From the NCBI RefSeq assembly GCF_042678045.1, contig NZ_JBHUDI010000007.1:1-64000 (forward strand): 64,000 nucleotides of DNA. Reading direction: 5' to 3'. The position numbers and the translations under genes are program-made. Below are positions 17,223-25,319 of the stretch, in pieces (position 1 is the first letter of the stretch; the number at the start of each line of letters is the position of its first letter). The stretch comes from Natrinema amylolyticus_A. GTDB lineage: Archaea; Halobacteriota; Halobacteria; Halobacteriales; Natrialbaceae. The notes under the pieces are model-generated. The model ran no database searches. It was not told where the DNA came from and was given only the letters and a program-made list of their open reading frames with translations.

Positions 17223-17501
17223 ATGGATGGGACTTACACTGGCGTCGTCGATCGAATTGAGGACGGTGAGATTGCTGTCATCTTGCTCGAGGAGAATGAG
17301 CAGGTGATCGAGCAAGTCGATGTCCCTGTGGGTCGACTTCCAGAGCCCGCTCAAACAGACGGTGGCGTGCTTTCGGTGATGCTTGAGGATGGTGAAATCA
17401 CGTCGATGGAGTATCGACCGGACGCCACTCGCGACCGCCGTGAGTCTGCGCAGGAGAAACTGGATCGGTTGTCGGAGAAGTTGTCTGATCGCGAGGAGTG
17501 A
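17223..17501 (+). CDS. DUF3006 domain protein
   Basis: The 92-residue product from MDGTYTGVVDRIEDGEIAVI matches the DUF3006 fold, a small beta-barrel-like domain often encoded with MBL-fold hydrolases. A GTG at 17214 overlapping the previous stop is another start. It forms an operon with the MBL lipoprotein gene. The biochemical role is not known. Confidence 0.75.
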   Translation: MDGTYTGVVDRIEDGEIAVILLEENEQVIEQVDVPVGRLPEPAQTDGGVLSVMLEDGEITSMEYRPDATRDRRESAQEKLDRLSEKLSDREE

Positions 17502-17613
17502 GTCGACGCTGGCGGTTATGAAGGTGACTCTCGAGGAAAAGTCTGTAGTGGACACTTGGTTCTGTTTCAAAGTTCCGTCTGATAAGAGGAGAATCGTGGA
17601 TTGTCAAACGCTC

Positions 17614-17658
17614 AGTACAGCACGAAGAGTTAGCGATCAATACGGCGTAACGATTACT
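17614..17658 (+). repeat. Repeat R3, copy a (45 bp)
   Basis: These 45 bases recur in inverted orientation at 53494-53538 with 43 of 45 matches. Both copies stand just upstream of a small membrane-protein gene, in the same orientation relative to that gene. The element is non-coding here. It could be a shared promoter region or a boundary of a transferred unit. Confidence 0.7.
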
Positions 17659-17687
17659 ATGTAGGTGGCATACGCAGAACTACAAAC

Positions 17688-17917
17688 ATGACCAATAGAG
17701 TGAACGAGTATCTGCGGAAACGGCCTTTTCTTGGCACAGTGTTTTTCTACTGATGTTTGTCAGTGGCAGTCTCATGTGGATAGCAATAATGCAGCCGTCT
17801 CGTCCGCTATTCTCAATTTTGTCCGATGAGGGAGTCTGGTTTACTATTGGCCTACTCGCAGCGCCCTCTGGACTGGTATATTTTATCGTTTCGAAGCGGA
17901 CTCACTCGCAGACCTGA
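17688..17917 (+). pseudogene. Small two-helix membrane protein gene with a frameshift
   Basis: Frame 1 gives MTNRVNEYLRKRPFLGT and stops within TTTTTCTACTGA. The overlapping frame continues VFLLMFVSGSLMWIAIM and then GVWFTIGLLAAPSGLVYFIV to a stop at 17917. Joined by a one-base shift in the T run near 17742-17746, they make a plausible protein of about 75 residues with two membrane helices. A shorter intact protein from ATG 17753 (54 residues) is the alternative. Confidence 0.5.
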
Positions 17918-17989
17918 TCGAGGAGAGAGCTTTCAGTCAATACGCACACGTAGTTATCGAACCGACCGCTCCAGTTTCAGAGGCACCTC

Positions 17990-18019
17990 TAAATAAAGAA
18001 ACCGTGCTACTGTCTACTG
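17990..18019 (+). repeat. Repeat R2, copy a
   Basis: TAAATAAAGAAACCGTGCTA plus CTGTCTACTG recurs at 21721-21750 (26 to 27 of 30 matches) and in a more diverged form at 53456-53487. It lies between the frameshifted small membrane gene and the 3' end of the opposite-strand gene. Confidence 0.55.
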
Positions 18020-18027
18020 TTACAATA

Positions 18028-18435
18028 CTATTCAGATTGATACTGTCGTAACACTCTAAAAAGAAAGAGTGTACTGATCCCACTGATCGTGAGAAGGGCA
18101 AGTTGAGATGTTGAGCCGGGCGTTTGAGACCCAGCCATCTTAAAAGGAACTCCAGTCATGAAAGCAAGGGCAAACAATTTCGTTCTAATAGATGTTAATT
18201 TCGATTTAGTAATACGAATATATGAAAATGAATCCTGTTTACTTTTCGAAAACTTGTCTCTTTTCAATGTATAATATAGGAGAACTAAGAAACCACCGAG
18301 AGGAACAAGAATAGCTAGATCATACCGTTGAAATTCGTCAAGATTGAATTGGCGCATATCTACATATACAATTCCAGCAAGCAAAAATTGGATAACCATC
18401 GTAGCTATTAATGTAAATTCTACTGCACTACCCAT
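18028..18435 (-). CDS. Hypothetical membrane protein
   Basis: The 135-residue protein has membrane helices at FTLIATMVIQFLLAGIVYV, DLAILVPLGGFLVLLYYTL and near the end (LALLTISGISTLFLFRVL). Base composition is more AT-rich than neighbouring genes, suggesting recent acquisition. The first two helices with a short loop recall small PLD-nuclease N-terminal-type membrane domains, but I cannot confirm this. Function unknown. Confidence 0.55.
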   Translation of the reverse strand: MGSAVEFTLIATMVIQFLLAGIVYVDMRQFNLDEFQRYDLAILVPLGGFLVLLYYTLKRDKFSKSKQDSFSYIRITKSKLTSIRTKLFALAFMTGVPFKMAGSQTPGSTSQLALLTISGISTLFLFRVLRQYQSE

Positions 18436-18483
18436 TTATTGAATAAATTGATACCAGACTACATAAATTTTCTTGATGTTTAT

Positions 18484-19343
18484 TCACCAAGGGGAGTTCG
18501 CAACTGTGGTGTGCGGATGGGTCACTGAAACATCTGTGATGGAGTAGATCTGGGTGAGCGGCTTGCAATCACCACTTTCGATAATAGGGTGAAAGCCCCT
18601 GGCACGCTCGAGTCCCGCGCCTGGCGAGACGCACGCGTCTCGCTGCCCGTCGCTCGTTTCACTCGCGAAGACCTCGCTGCGCTCCTCACAAGTTCCGGTG
18701 CTTTCGTCGGCGGGGTTCCTCGAGCGCGCCAGCCCCTTTTGATCCCACCCACGTGGATTGATCGGGAGGCGATAGCGTTGGTTGCTCGCTCTTGGTATTC
18801 GGCCCGCCCCGCTCGCCGCGTGCCGCCCTCCGCGTCGCTCGCGACCGACCATTCCGGGCTGCGGTTCGCTCCTAGCGTCGCTCACCGTTCCGGGCTAAAG
18901 TGAATCTGGTCTCGGCGCCAGCATTAAGCGCGTTTTCGGTTGCGCCCCTCGCGGGCTTTCGCGTTCCAGCGCTTGGTGCCGCCTGCGCTGTCGCGCGCCA
19001 CACCGCGGCGCGCGTTCTCGACGACAGTCGCGCTGGACACGGACCCGCAGTCCGGGCCGGACACGAGAAACGGCTTAAAGCTGGCCGCTCGCTTCGGGCG
19101 GGTCGCCGAGGCGCTCACACCGTTCGCGCCTCGAGTCCTGCCTCGCTTCGCTCGGCAGGACGCCGCGCGGTGCTGGTTGGGACACCGCATTCAGGCGCGC
19201 TCTCGCTCGCGCCCAGATGGGCGCTCGCGAAGGCGCGAGCGCGAGCGCGCAGATGGATCTAGTTGGTCGGTGTCGTCGGAAAACCGCGATGTTGCAGAAT
19301 CGCGGTGGCAGGCGCGTGAGCGCCTTCGGAGATTAGGACTCCA
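18484..19343 (+). other. GC-rich non-coding region upstream of an OB-fold DNA-binding gene
   Basis: About 860 bp hold no convincing gene. Long open frames on both strands exist, but their products are Ala/Arg/Ser-rich and without domain features, as expected from CG-rich DNA. The stretch is full of short CG-rich words (CGCTCG, GCGCGC) and ends in a strong inverted repeat. It may be a replication-related or RNA-encoding region. Confidence 0.5.
19195..19250 (+). repeat. 19-bp inverted repeat, one mismatch
   Basis: GCGCGCTCTCGCTCGCGCC (19195-19213) pairs with 19232-19250 with a single mismatch across an 18-base loop. The loop itself can form GCGCCC/GGGCGC at its left side. The hairpin ends 94 bp before the ATG of the OB-fold gene at 19344. 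It could be a terminator for upstream transcription, an origin structure or a leader. Confidence 0.6.
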
Positions 19344-20240
19344 ATGTCTAGTAACAACTCGAGTAGCAAGGTCGTTACGGTCGATGAACAGGCACTCAAA
19401 CAGGCGGATGAGCAGGCGGTCGATGAAGACGGTTTCCCGGTCGTCGACGAGACGCCGGAATTCGAGGCAACAGTCGAGCAAGAGGTCCAAGCAAAGGTGG
19501 ATGCGAACCACCCAGACGGGATCGTCGATACGAGCGACGACCGGATTCACGGCGCGACCCTCGAGCAGGAAGAGCGCATTCGAGCACGAGAGGATGAACT
19601 CGAGCGAATCAGTGCCCAGGCCGAGATAGGAACACAAGAAGGTCGTGAGAAACGAACGCGAACGATCGCTGCGAACCAGAGCAAAGCGCGGCGTGTGGAA
19701 TTCCAGAAACGGGCGGCAAGCGTGGACCCAATGGCAGACCCAGAGCGGGCAGATCCCCGTACAGAACTCTCTCGAGAGCAGCTGGCGGCCGTGAACAAGC
19801 AGTCGATGCGACTCGCAAAGCAGTTGGATGGCTGGTCTCGAGCAGCGATCAGCCGGCGATTGAGTGAAGCCGTCGTCGGTGGCCAAGACCTGACGAGTGC
19901 GGTCGTCAACGTGTTCGAGGAGCTGCAGACGGCACCCGGACACGTCATCCCCATTGGAAAACTCGAGGAGGTCTCTCGGAAGGAGGTGAGCATCGAAGGG
20001 CGTGTCGAAACCCTGTGGGATCCCTCCCATCCAAGCATCGCACAGGTCGGGCTCATCGCAGACGACAGTGGACAGACACGCGTGACGATCTGGAAGTCAT
20101 CAGACGCGCCGTGGATCGAGGAAGGCGAACAGGTGCGCATTCACAAGGCTGCCCGGAACTGGCACGAGGGCCGTGTCTCACTGGCCGTGACCGGGTGGTC
20201 GATGATCCACTTCCCGGAGCGCGGCCGCTGGTGGGAATAG
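19344..20240 (+). CDS. OB-fold DNA-binding (RPA-like) protein
   Basis: The 298-residue protein has an acidic, helical N-terminal two thirds and a C-terminal OB fold (RKEVSIEGRVETLWDPSHPS, then GQTRVTIWKSSD, EEGEQVRIHKAARNWHEGR, SLAVTGWSMIHF). That pattern matches the single-stranded-DNA-binding domain of haloarchaeal RPA-like proteins. It likely works in replication or repair of this replicon. The long structured non-coding region precedes it; CCCCTTTTTT right after the stop is a probable terminator. Confidence 0.75.
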   Translation: MSSNNSSSKVVTVDEQALKQADEQAVDEDGFPVVDETPEFEATVEQEVQAKVDANHPDGIVDTSDDRIHGATLEQEERIRAREDELERISAQAEIGTQEGREKRTRTIAANQSKARRVEFQKRAASVDPMADPERADPRTELSREQLAAVNKQSMRLAKQLDGWSRAAISRRLSEAVVGGQDLTSAVVNVFEELQTAPGHVIPIGKLEEVSRKEVSIEGRVETLWDPSHPSIAQVGLIADDSGQTRVTIWKSSDAPWIEEGEQVRIHKAARNWHEGRVSLAVTGWSMIHFPERGRWWE

Positions 20241-20504
20241 CCGAAGCAACCCCTTTTTTGCTGGTGTACGCAGTCACCGCCACCTCCCACCACCTCCACG
20301 GTCCGGGCTGCTCACGGCCGGGGGCCGTTGCGCTGCCGGGCTTTCGCCACCGCATGAATCCGTCCCACGACTTCTTCATTCAGAAGTATGCCTGAAACTG
20401 AGTCGAGCAATTCGGTAACTACAGATGCGAACTGAGCGGTACCCTATATGGAGGACAGATGTCTGGCTGTACGTGTCAGTATTGAAGTGAGCAATTTATT
20501 CGAC

Positions 20505-20666
20505 CTATTCTTTAGTAGTGTCTATCGAGCGGTAGATCTTGGATCGTAATTTAGATGCTTGCTCTTCTCCAATCGTCTCGCTCTCTTCAAGCACATCTAC
20601 AATTTCAGCTATTGTCTCGCAGAGTTGTTCCGGATTGTCGATGTGTGTTTTAGGTTCGTCTTCCAT
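20505..20666 (-). CDS. Small acidic helical protein
   Basis: A 53-residue frame starts MEDEPKTHIDNPEQLCETI and continues IAEIVDVLEESETIGEEQAS, KLRSKIYRSID. It is acidic, amphipathic and intact. The opposite-strand open frame here is a shadow with no features. A dimerising or antitoxin-like role is possible but unsupported. Confidence 0.5.
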   Translation of the reverse strand: MEDEPKTHIDNPEQLCETIAEIVDVLEESETIGEEQASKLRSKIYRSIDTTKE

Positions 20667-21045
20667 ACGCTATCGTCTACATCAAGTGTATTCAACAAAG
20701 GGGACAGCCGTCCAGCATCTCTTGTCAAAAACGATGAATTCGACACAATAACCAAACAATTCTCGGATACAATGTTCGCAATCAGACTGCTGGCTTCGTT
20801 CACTGATACAATGGAAACTGTGTCACCTGTACTGACCGGTAGCTACGTGTGTAAATCACACCAGACATTATTTGTTAGTGATATTAATTTTCTCCAGGGG
20901 GCAGCGGCACACACTCCTTGTTCGTCGAGCGCTCTCGTGGCGGATATTGACTGTGAAGTCCCAACAGGTGCTGGAATTCGATCACGTCGTTATTCCACAA
21001 AACATATGGCTAGTTCTTCTGTTTTATTTGTTGAATGGATGCACG
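20667..21045. other. Intergenic region without a confident gene
   Basis: About 380 bp of moderate AT content separate two divergent genes. An open frame on the minus strand (20609-20803) overlaps the small acidic gene out of frame and has no domain features. The repeat R4 core lies at 20835-20852. Nothing else is recognisable. Confidence 0.4.
20835..20852 (+). repeat. Repeat R4, copy a
   Basis: ACCGGTAGCTACGTGTGT recurs with 15 to 16 of 18 matches at 52656-52673 and 53152-53169. All copies lie in gaps bordering small membrane-anchored or secreted protein genes. This copy is about 190 bp before the start at 21046. Confidence 0.5.
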
Positions 21046-21660
21046 ATGAACGAACTCGGCCCAAACGAAGACACGCCTGCCTCTGACGGGAGTAAACTCA
21101 CGGGAATGGGGCGCTTTCGCTGGTTCGAGACTATCGATACTCGCTTGCTCTTGGTGGGCGCGCTCGCCGTGGGCATCGGCATCGGCGCACTCTTCGCCGG
21201 TGGAGTACCGGCTTTGGAGGAGTCACCGCCCGATCCTGAGATCGAATCAGTCGAAGTTCTTGACGCGGGTTGTCACGACGATGTGCGATCCCGGGCAATG
21301 TCGAGTTCTGATGGGAGCTGGGTCAGTACGATCAATAACACCTCGAAGGATACCGAGGTGTCCGCACAGATTCGTCGAACGTCTCCTCCGGATGCGACGG
21401 TCGCCGCGTATCGGGTGGATCTGGAAACGCACAATACGACGATCGAGTCTAATGAGTGCCCAGGCAAGATCGTCTATCGTGTCGAGTACGACGCACCCTA
21501 TCCTGACGCTGCGGACGCGATGCGGACGGAACGGTACGTTGACGGTGAGTTCCACACCTGTGGTTACTCAAGCAGCGGTCCGGAGGCGGGCTGTGTCGCG
21601 TTATATGAGGAACGACCAACCCATTACTCGAATGGCACCGTCACATATGAGTCGCCCTGA
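21046..21660 (+). CDS. Membrane-anchored extracellular protein
   Basis: From ATG 21046 the protein has about 204 residues: a cytoplasmic lead, one membrane helix (LLLVGALAVGIGIGALFAGG), and an acidic external domain with cysteines (CHDD, ECPG, CGYSSSGPEAGC) and an Ig-like strand pattern. Related short-signal proteins are common in haloarchaea, without known function. Repeat R4 precedes it and R2 follows about 60 bp after the stop. Confidence 0.6.
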   Translation: MNELGPNEDTPASDGSKLTGMGRFRWFETIDTRLLLVGALAVGIGIGALFAGGVPALEESPPDPEIESVEVLDAGCHDDVRSRAMSSSDGSWVSTINNTSKDTEVSAQIRRTSPPDATVAAYRVDLETHNTTIESNECPGKIVYRVEYDAPYPDAADAMRTERYVDGEFHTCGYSSSGPEAGCVALYEERPTHYSNGTVTYESP

Positions 21661-21720
21661 ACTGATTTAGTCCGGTCACCGCTTTCGGAGCGCGTCTACC
21701 GCGAGTTCCGCAAGGAGTCC

Positions 21721-21750
21721 TGAATAAAGAAACCATGCTACGGTCTACTT
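21721..21750 (+). repeat. Repeat R2, copy b
   Basis: TGAATAAAGAAACCATGCTA plus CGGTCTACTT is nearly the same as 17990-18019. It sits 60 bp behind the membrane-anchored protein gene and 73 bp before a zinc-ribbon gene. Confidence 0.55.
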
Positions 21751-21822
21751 CGCGATAGATTTCTCTGCCCCACGAGTGAGGTGAGGGGCAGTCGGAGTTG
21801 CTCATTGCCCCTCGTGAACACC

Positions 21823-22008
21823 ATGGCTTTCAGAGAGGTTTACGAGACAACATTCGACGAAGACGTCCAGCCCAACTCGAGCGCCAGTCCGTGTCCCAAC
21901 TGCAACGGACGGATGACCACCAACGCAGTCGAAACTCGTTGTGAAGACTGTGGACTCCTTCTCGAACCGCAACAATACCAGGCCCAGAAAAGAGTCAATC
22001 CCACTTAG
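21823..22008 (+). CDS. Small zinc-ribbon protein (TFIIB-like ribbon)
   Basis: The 61-residue product has a ribbon CPNCNGRMTTNAVETRCEDC followed by GLLLEP, close to the N-terminal ribbon of TFIIB-like proteins and many haloarchaeal mini-proteins. It lacks the cyclin repeats of TFB, so it is not a general transcription factor. Function unknown. Confidence 0.6.
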   Translation: MAFREVYETTFDEDVQPNSSASPCPNCNGRMTTNAVETRCEDCGLLLEPQQYQAQKRVNPT

Positions 22009-22083
22009 ATAGAATGCCATTGAGAAAAACTACACAAGCATTGGAACAAGATATTTACTGGAGTAATAATATAGATTTGGATA

Positions 22084-22221
22084 ATGCCAGAATGTGATGG
22101 CTGTGGCTCTCATGTCACCGAGAACTATTTCCGGGTTTTCGCCGTTGATGGTGATCTGCCAGCGTGTCTCCATTGTGCCAGCAACCGTGAAGCTCGAGAA
22201 GCAGGACTCCGCCAGCAATAG
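22084..22221 (+). CDS. DUF7563-like small zinc protein
   Basis: This 45-residue frame encodes MPECDGCGSHVTENYFRVFA and then CLHCASNREAREA, a two-knuckle zinc protein that resembles the widespread DUF7563 haloarchaeal mini-proteins. The knuckles are intact, supporting real coding. It lies 75 bp after another zinc-ribbon gene. Function unknown. Confidence 0.65.
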   Translation: MPECDGCGSHVTENYFRVFAVDGDLPACLHCASNREAREAGLRQQ

Positions 22222-22307
22222 CGTCTCAGTGATCTCATCTCCAGATCTTCTCTACCGAACTGGAACCTACATCGAGACGTGAGACAACACGATCCACTAC
22301 TCAGCCA

Positions 22308-23192
22308 ATGACTGACCGAGATTCTGACTTTGAGGAGCTTCGTCCGACCGGCGAAGCGTCGCATATCCCAGATGAGACACTCAGCGAGTGTACTGAGGGT
22401 GAGCCTAATCGACAGCGAGTTGCGACGGCGACGGCTGGATATCCAGACACTCCAACGGAAGCGGATACCGAGTGCCGATCCTGTGGCGCACCGATCACAG
22501 CTGATCAGACCAAATGTCTGTTCTGTCTCACCAATCATCTCGAGGACTCCTCTTCTGAAACAGACGCACCAGCAACAGAGTGGACACTCCTCGGCGTCGT
22601 CCACATGCTTGTTGAGTCGTCGACGTTCTACGGCGCCGTCGCGAAAGGCGCGGCTGCTGCGACGCTCCTTGCCTCGAATGCGACCGAACAGGCTGTCGAC
22701 GACTGCACGATCATCTACGATCTCGAGGACGAGCCTGCAGCCCAATTGACCGATCGGTGGCCTGTACTACCCGATGCAGTACGGATCTCATCCACTGACG
22801 GTGAGCAGCTTTTCGCAGCGGCCCATGATCGAACAGCGTGGACTGACCAATCAGCGGTGGATAGTGACCACGAACCCACAACGTATCTCTACGACGAAGG
22901 TGGAACTGGCATTCGCGACGAGCAGCGGCTTGCGACGTTGCTCGACAACGCCGGCGATGATGCGTGGTTAGTCCCCGCAATTGCTCTCCAGCAGACAGCT
23001 GACGAGCGTGAACCTGAGCATCAGGACAGTTGCATTCCGACCAAACAACGCCTCGAGTGCCACCAGTGCGGACGCACAACCGATCATCGATTCAGCGGTC
23101 ATGAATCGGTTCCCGACGAAACCTGGACCGGCCACGCAATCTGGGAGTGCCAGGTCTGCGGGACGCCGCGCTATGGACCGAGCCCAGAATGA
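22308..23192 (+). CDS. Hypothetical protein with zinc knuckles at both ends
   Basis: The 294-residue protein has an N-terminal zinc ribbon (CRSCGAPITADQTKCLFC near residue 56) and a C-terminal one (CHQCGRTTDH ... WECQVCGTPRYG). Between them is a mixed domain with an Ala-rich helix (YGAVAKGAAAATLLASNATE). No known enzymatic motif is seen. It appears conserved in style with haloarchaeal plasmid proteins. Two-ended zinc binding suggests a nucleic-acid or assembly role. Confidence 0.6.
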   Translation: MTDRDSDFEELRPTGEASHIPDETLSECTEGEPNRQRVATATAGYPDTPTEADTECRSCGAPITADQTKCLFCLTNHLEDSSSETDAPATEWTLLGVVHMLVESSTFYGAVAKGAAAATLLASNATEQAVDDCTIIYDLEDEPAAQLTDRWPVLPDAVRISSTDGEQLFAAAHDRTAWTDQSAVDSDHEPTTYLYDEGGTGIRDEQRLATLLDNAGDDAWLVPAIALQQTADEREPEHQDSCIPTKQRLECHQCGRTTDHRFSGHESVPDETWTGHAIWECQVCGTPRYGPSPE

Positions 23193-23288
23193 CTTGCTCC
23201 GCGTCATGTCTTAACCAACAGACGGCGATGGTGCAGCGTGGCTGTTGGTTAACAGAACGGTCGCCCGTGCTATCGTGTCATGTTTGTC

Positions 23289-23312
23289 TGCGCCGCGATC
23301 GGCTGAGGCGCA
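23289..23312 (+). other. TGCGCC/GGCGCA hairpin directly before a start
   Basis: TGCGCC (23289-23294) pairs with GGCGCA (23307-23312) across 12 bases, and the ATG follows after 4 bases. It is one of several GC hairpins placed before small accessory genes in this window. Confidence 0.45.
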
Positions 23313-23316
23313 TTCA

Positions 23317-23490
23317 ATGGACCCACGAAACACACCAGGATACAGACTGCATCGTGCACTCAGTCAACTCAACCATCTCGAGGGCGATCAACTGACTGAC
23401 GCAGACAGAGAACGAATCGAGTCAGCAACGGCGCTCTTGGAGGAAGTGAGCCTTCTCACTCGCTCCCCCATCATCCCAGGCTCTCCATAG
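23317..23490 (+). CDS. Small hypothetical protein
   Basis: The 57-residue product is helical and charged (YRLHRALSQLNHLEGDQLTD, RERIESATALLEEVSLL). It starts 4 bases after the GC hairpin and ends 33 bases before the antitoxin gene. No family is recognised. Confidence 0.45.
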   Translation: MDPRNTPGYRLHRALSQLNHLEGDQLTDADRERIESATALLEEVSLLTRSPIIPGSP

Positions 23491-23523
23491 ACGTTTAAGT
23501 CATCCCGAGCCGATTGTGTAGAC

Positions 23524-23775
23524 ATGGCCACCGATCTCACCGAACGTGTCCAAGAGATCGCAGAAGCACGAGATGTCGCCGAGTCGGAGATCCTTGAACA
23601 GGCTCTGGAACGCGGTGTCGAAGATCTCTGGATCGATCTGGTTCTCTCGCGGTATGTCAACGACGAAATCGATCGGGAAACGGCAATTGACCTCGTTGGG
23701 CGAGATCGCGTCAAGCGTGCAGAGCGCGAACTCCAGGTAGTTGAAGACGATGTTCAGTGGGGTCTGAGTGCGTGA
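23524..23775 (+). CDS. VapB-type antitoxin (UPF0175-like)
   Basis: The 83-residue protein has the layout of small UPF0175-type antitoxins: LTERVQEIAEARDVAESEIL, then ALERGVEDLWIDLVLSRYVN and a C-terminal tail. It overlaps the PIN toxin gene by GTGA, the classical antitoxin-toxin coupling. Since the toxin is broken by an insertion, this antitoxin may now be redundant. Confidence 0.75.
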   Translation: MATDLTERVQEIAEARDVAESEILEQALERGVEDLWIDLVLSRYVNDEIDRETAIDLVGRDRVKRAERELQVVEDDVQWGLSA

Positions 23776-24047
23776 TCGTCGCGGTCGCTGATACAGGCCC
23801 ACTCATTCATCTCGACGAAATCGGTGCGGTTGACGTGCTGTCAGCAGTCGATGGATTGCTCATCCCTCAGACCGTGTACGAGGAACTCAAGGCAGGTACA
23901 GTTCCACCTGCACTCAGCAATCTCGAGTACGAACTCGTCGAGGCTGATCCGACTGAACTCACAGTGAATCTGAACCTCGATCCCGGTGAAACTGCCGCTC
24001 TCGCAGTTGCGTCCGACCGCTCAGCTGTTCTGTTGACTGATGATCGT

Positions 24048-24190
24048 CAACTGCCCCGCGCACAGTGGCGTGGGGCTTGTCAGTGAACTCAGCCTCTACC
24101 CCGAGAGCGGGGGAGCCAGTGTATCTGGCTAACTCGGTGTTCTCGCTCCTGACTTCAGAGCGTATTGACTGACGCTCCTCCGACCGGACG
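24048..24190 (-). ncRNA. Predicted TnpB guide RNA (omega RNA) region
   Basis: In TnpB elements, the guide RNA comes from the 3' end of tnpB and the element's right end, and its guide is the flanking DNA. Here that places the scaffold at 24048-24190 on the minus strand, with GC hairpins visible, and the first 20 guide bases would be ACGATCATCAGTCAACAGAA from the PIN gene. Position and structure are seen; expression is inferred. Confidence 0.4.
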
Positions 24191-25319
24191 GCTGATGGCC
24201 CCGCCGGAGATACAATTCCGCAACGTTCTTCGCCGCGTTGTAATCCGCGTGATTCGACTTCCCACACGACTGGCACTCGAACTGACCAGCGTGCCGGTTA
24301 TCATCGTGCGTGAACCCGCACTCGTTGCACCGCTTCGATGTGTTCCGAGGACTCGTCGTATCAACGAACAAACCCTCGAACTCGGCTTTGTACTCCACGA
24401 AGTCTTTCAGTTTGCGGAACGCCCACTCGGAATGCCACGCCGCTTCCGGCAAGTCCTCACGAATCCCGTCCAACTCCTCGAATACGATGCCAACACAGTC
24501 GTGTTCGAGTGCTTCTTCTATAATACCGTTTGCCACCGTGTGAAGTACGTGCTTCACGTATCGTTCTTCCCGACCGGACAGAGACTCGATGGTTCGGTGG
24601 GCGGATTGTGTCCCGGACTGCTGGAGGGTGCCTCGTGTTTTCTCACATTCGCGTCGGTAGTGGTTGAGTTCACCTGCGTCGAAGAAGCGGGCTGTACTCG
24701 TCACAGCAATTCGGTTGACGCCGAGGTCAACACCGAGAACCGTTCCGTTCTCGGTCGCTGCCTCGGGTTCGTCGTCTTTCGGCGTCCGGTAGCCGAGATG
24801 GATGTACCAGTCACCGTCTCGATAGTGGAGCGTGGATTCTGTGTATTCCCACTCGTCGCTATCGAGGTATTCGTACTGGTATCCACTCTCGTCTTCGGGG
24901 AGACACAGGGTGGCGTGGACGCGACTGTGGTCTCCGAGCGTGGTGAGTGTGATTTTCTCCTGTTCGGGGAAGACGGTGAGAGTACGTCGGTCGAACGTCA
25001 TCGACCGGCTCGTAAACTGTGGTTGCGAGGCTTTCTTCCCGGTTTTGCGACGTTCGATGCAGGATTTAATCGCTCCAGCTACCTCGTGGCAGGTGAGTGT
25101 GGCGTGCTGGTCGCCCAATTTGGTTTTCTGCTTGATTTGTTGTTTGGCGAGTTGTCGCACGTCGGACTTGGTGTGGCATTCGTTCCACGCGAGGCCACTT
25201 GCGATGTTGCAGCCGTCGAGCCACTCCTCGATTGTGTCGAGAAGCAGTTGCTCATCCTCGTCACTGCGGAGGGTGAGACGAGTGATGAGCGTTCGACGGT
25301 GATACTCGTCCGACGCCAT
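24129..25319 (-). CDS. tnpB: TnpB RNA-guided nuclease (IS1341-type)
   Basis: The 396-residue protein has the RuvC catalytic set: Asp in VLGVDLGVNRIAV, Glu in GIVFEELDGIRE, Asp in NHADYNAAKNVAE, with a zinc finger CNECGFTH ... CQSCGKS between the last two. Length and motif order are normal, so it is probably active. TnpB cuts DNA guided by an RNA from the element's right end and helps the element persist. The long open frame on the opposite strand is a shadow of it. Confidence 0.9.
   Translation of the reverse strand: MASDEYHRRTLITRLTLRSDEDEQLLLDTIEEWLDGCNIASGLAWNECHTKSDVRQLAKQQIKQKTKLGDQHATLTCHEVAGAIKSCIERRKTGKKASQPQFTSRSMTFDRRTLTVFPEQEKITLTTLGDHSRVHATLCLPEDESGYQYEYLDSDEWEYTESTLHYRDGDWYIHLGYRTPKDDEPEAATENGTVLGVDLGVNRIAVTSTARFFDAGELNHYRRECEKTRGTLQQSGTQSAHRTIESLSGREERYVKHVLHTVANGIIEEALEHDCVGIVFEELDGIREDLPEAAWHSEWAFRKLKDFVEYKAEFEGLFVDTTSPRNTSKRCNECGFTHDDNRHAGQFECQSCGKSNHADYNAAKNVAELYLRRGHQPSGRRSVSQYALKSGARTPS

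Noticed and set aside
18900..19262. Open frames in the CG-rich region, both strands
   Set aside because: Products are low-complexity Ala/Arg/Ser/Gly strings and codon-position patterns are lacking; the region is better described as non-coding.
20559..21086. 175-codon plus-strand frame
   Set aside because: Runs against the small acidic minus-strand gene and through the R4 repeat; AT-rich, with no features.
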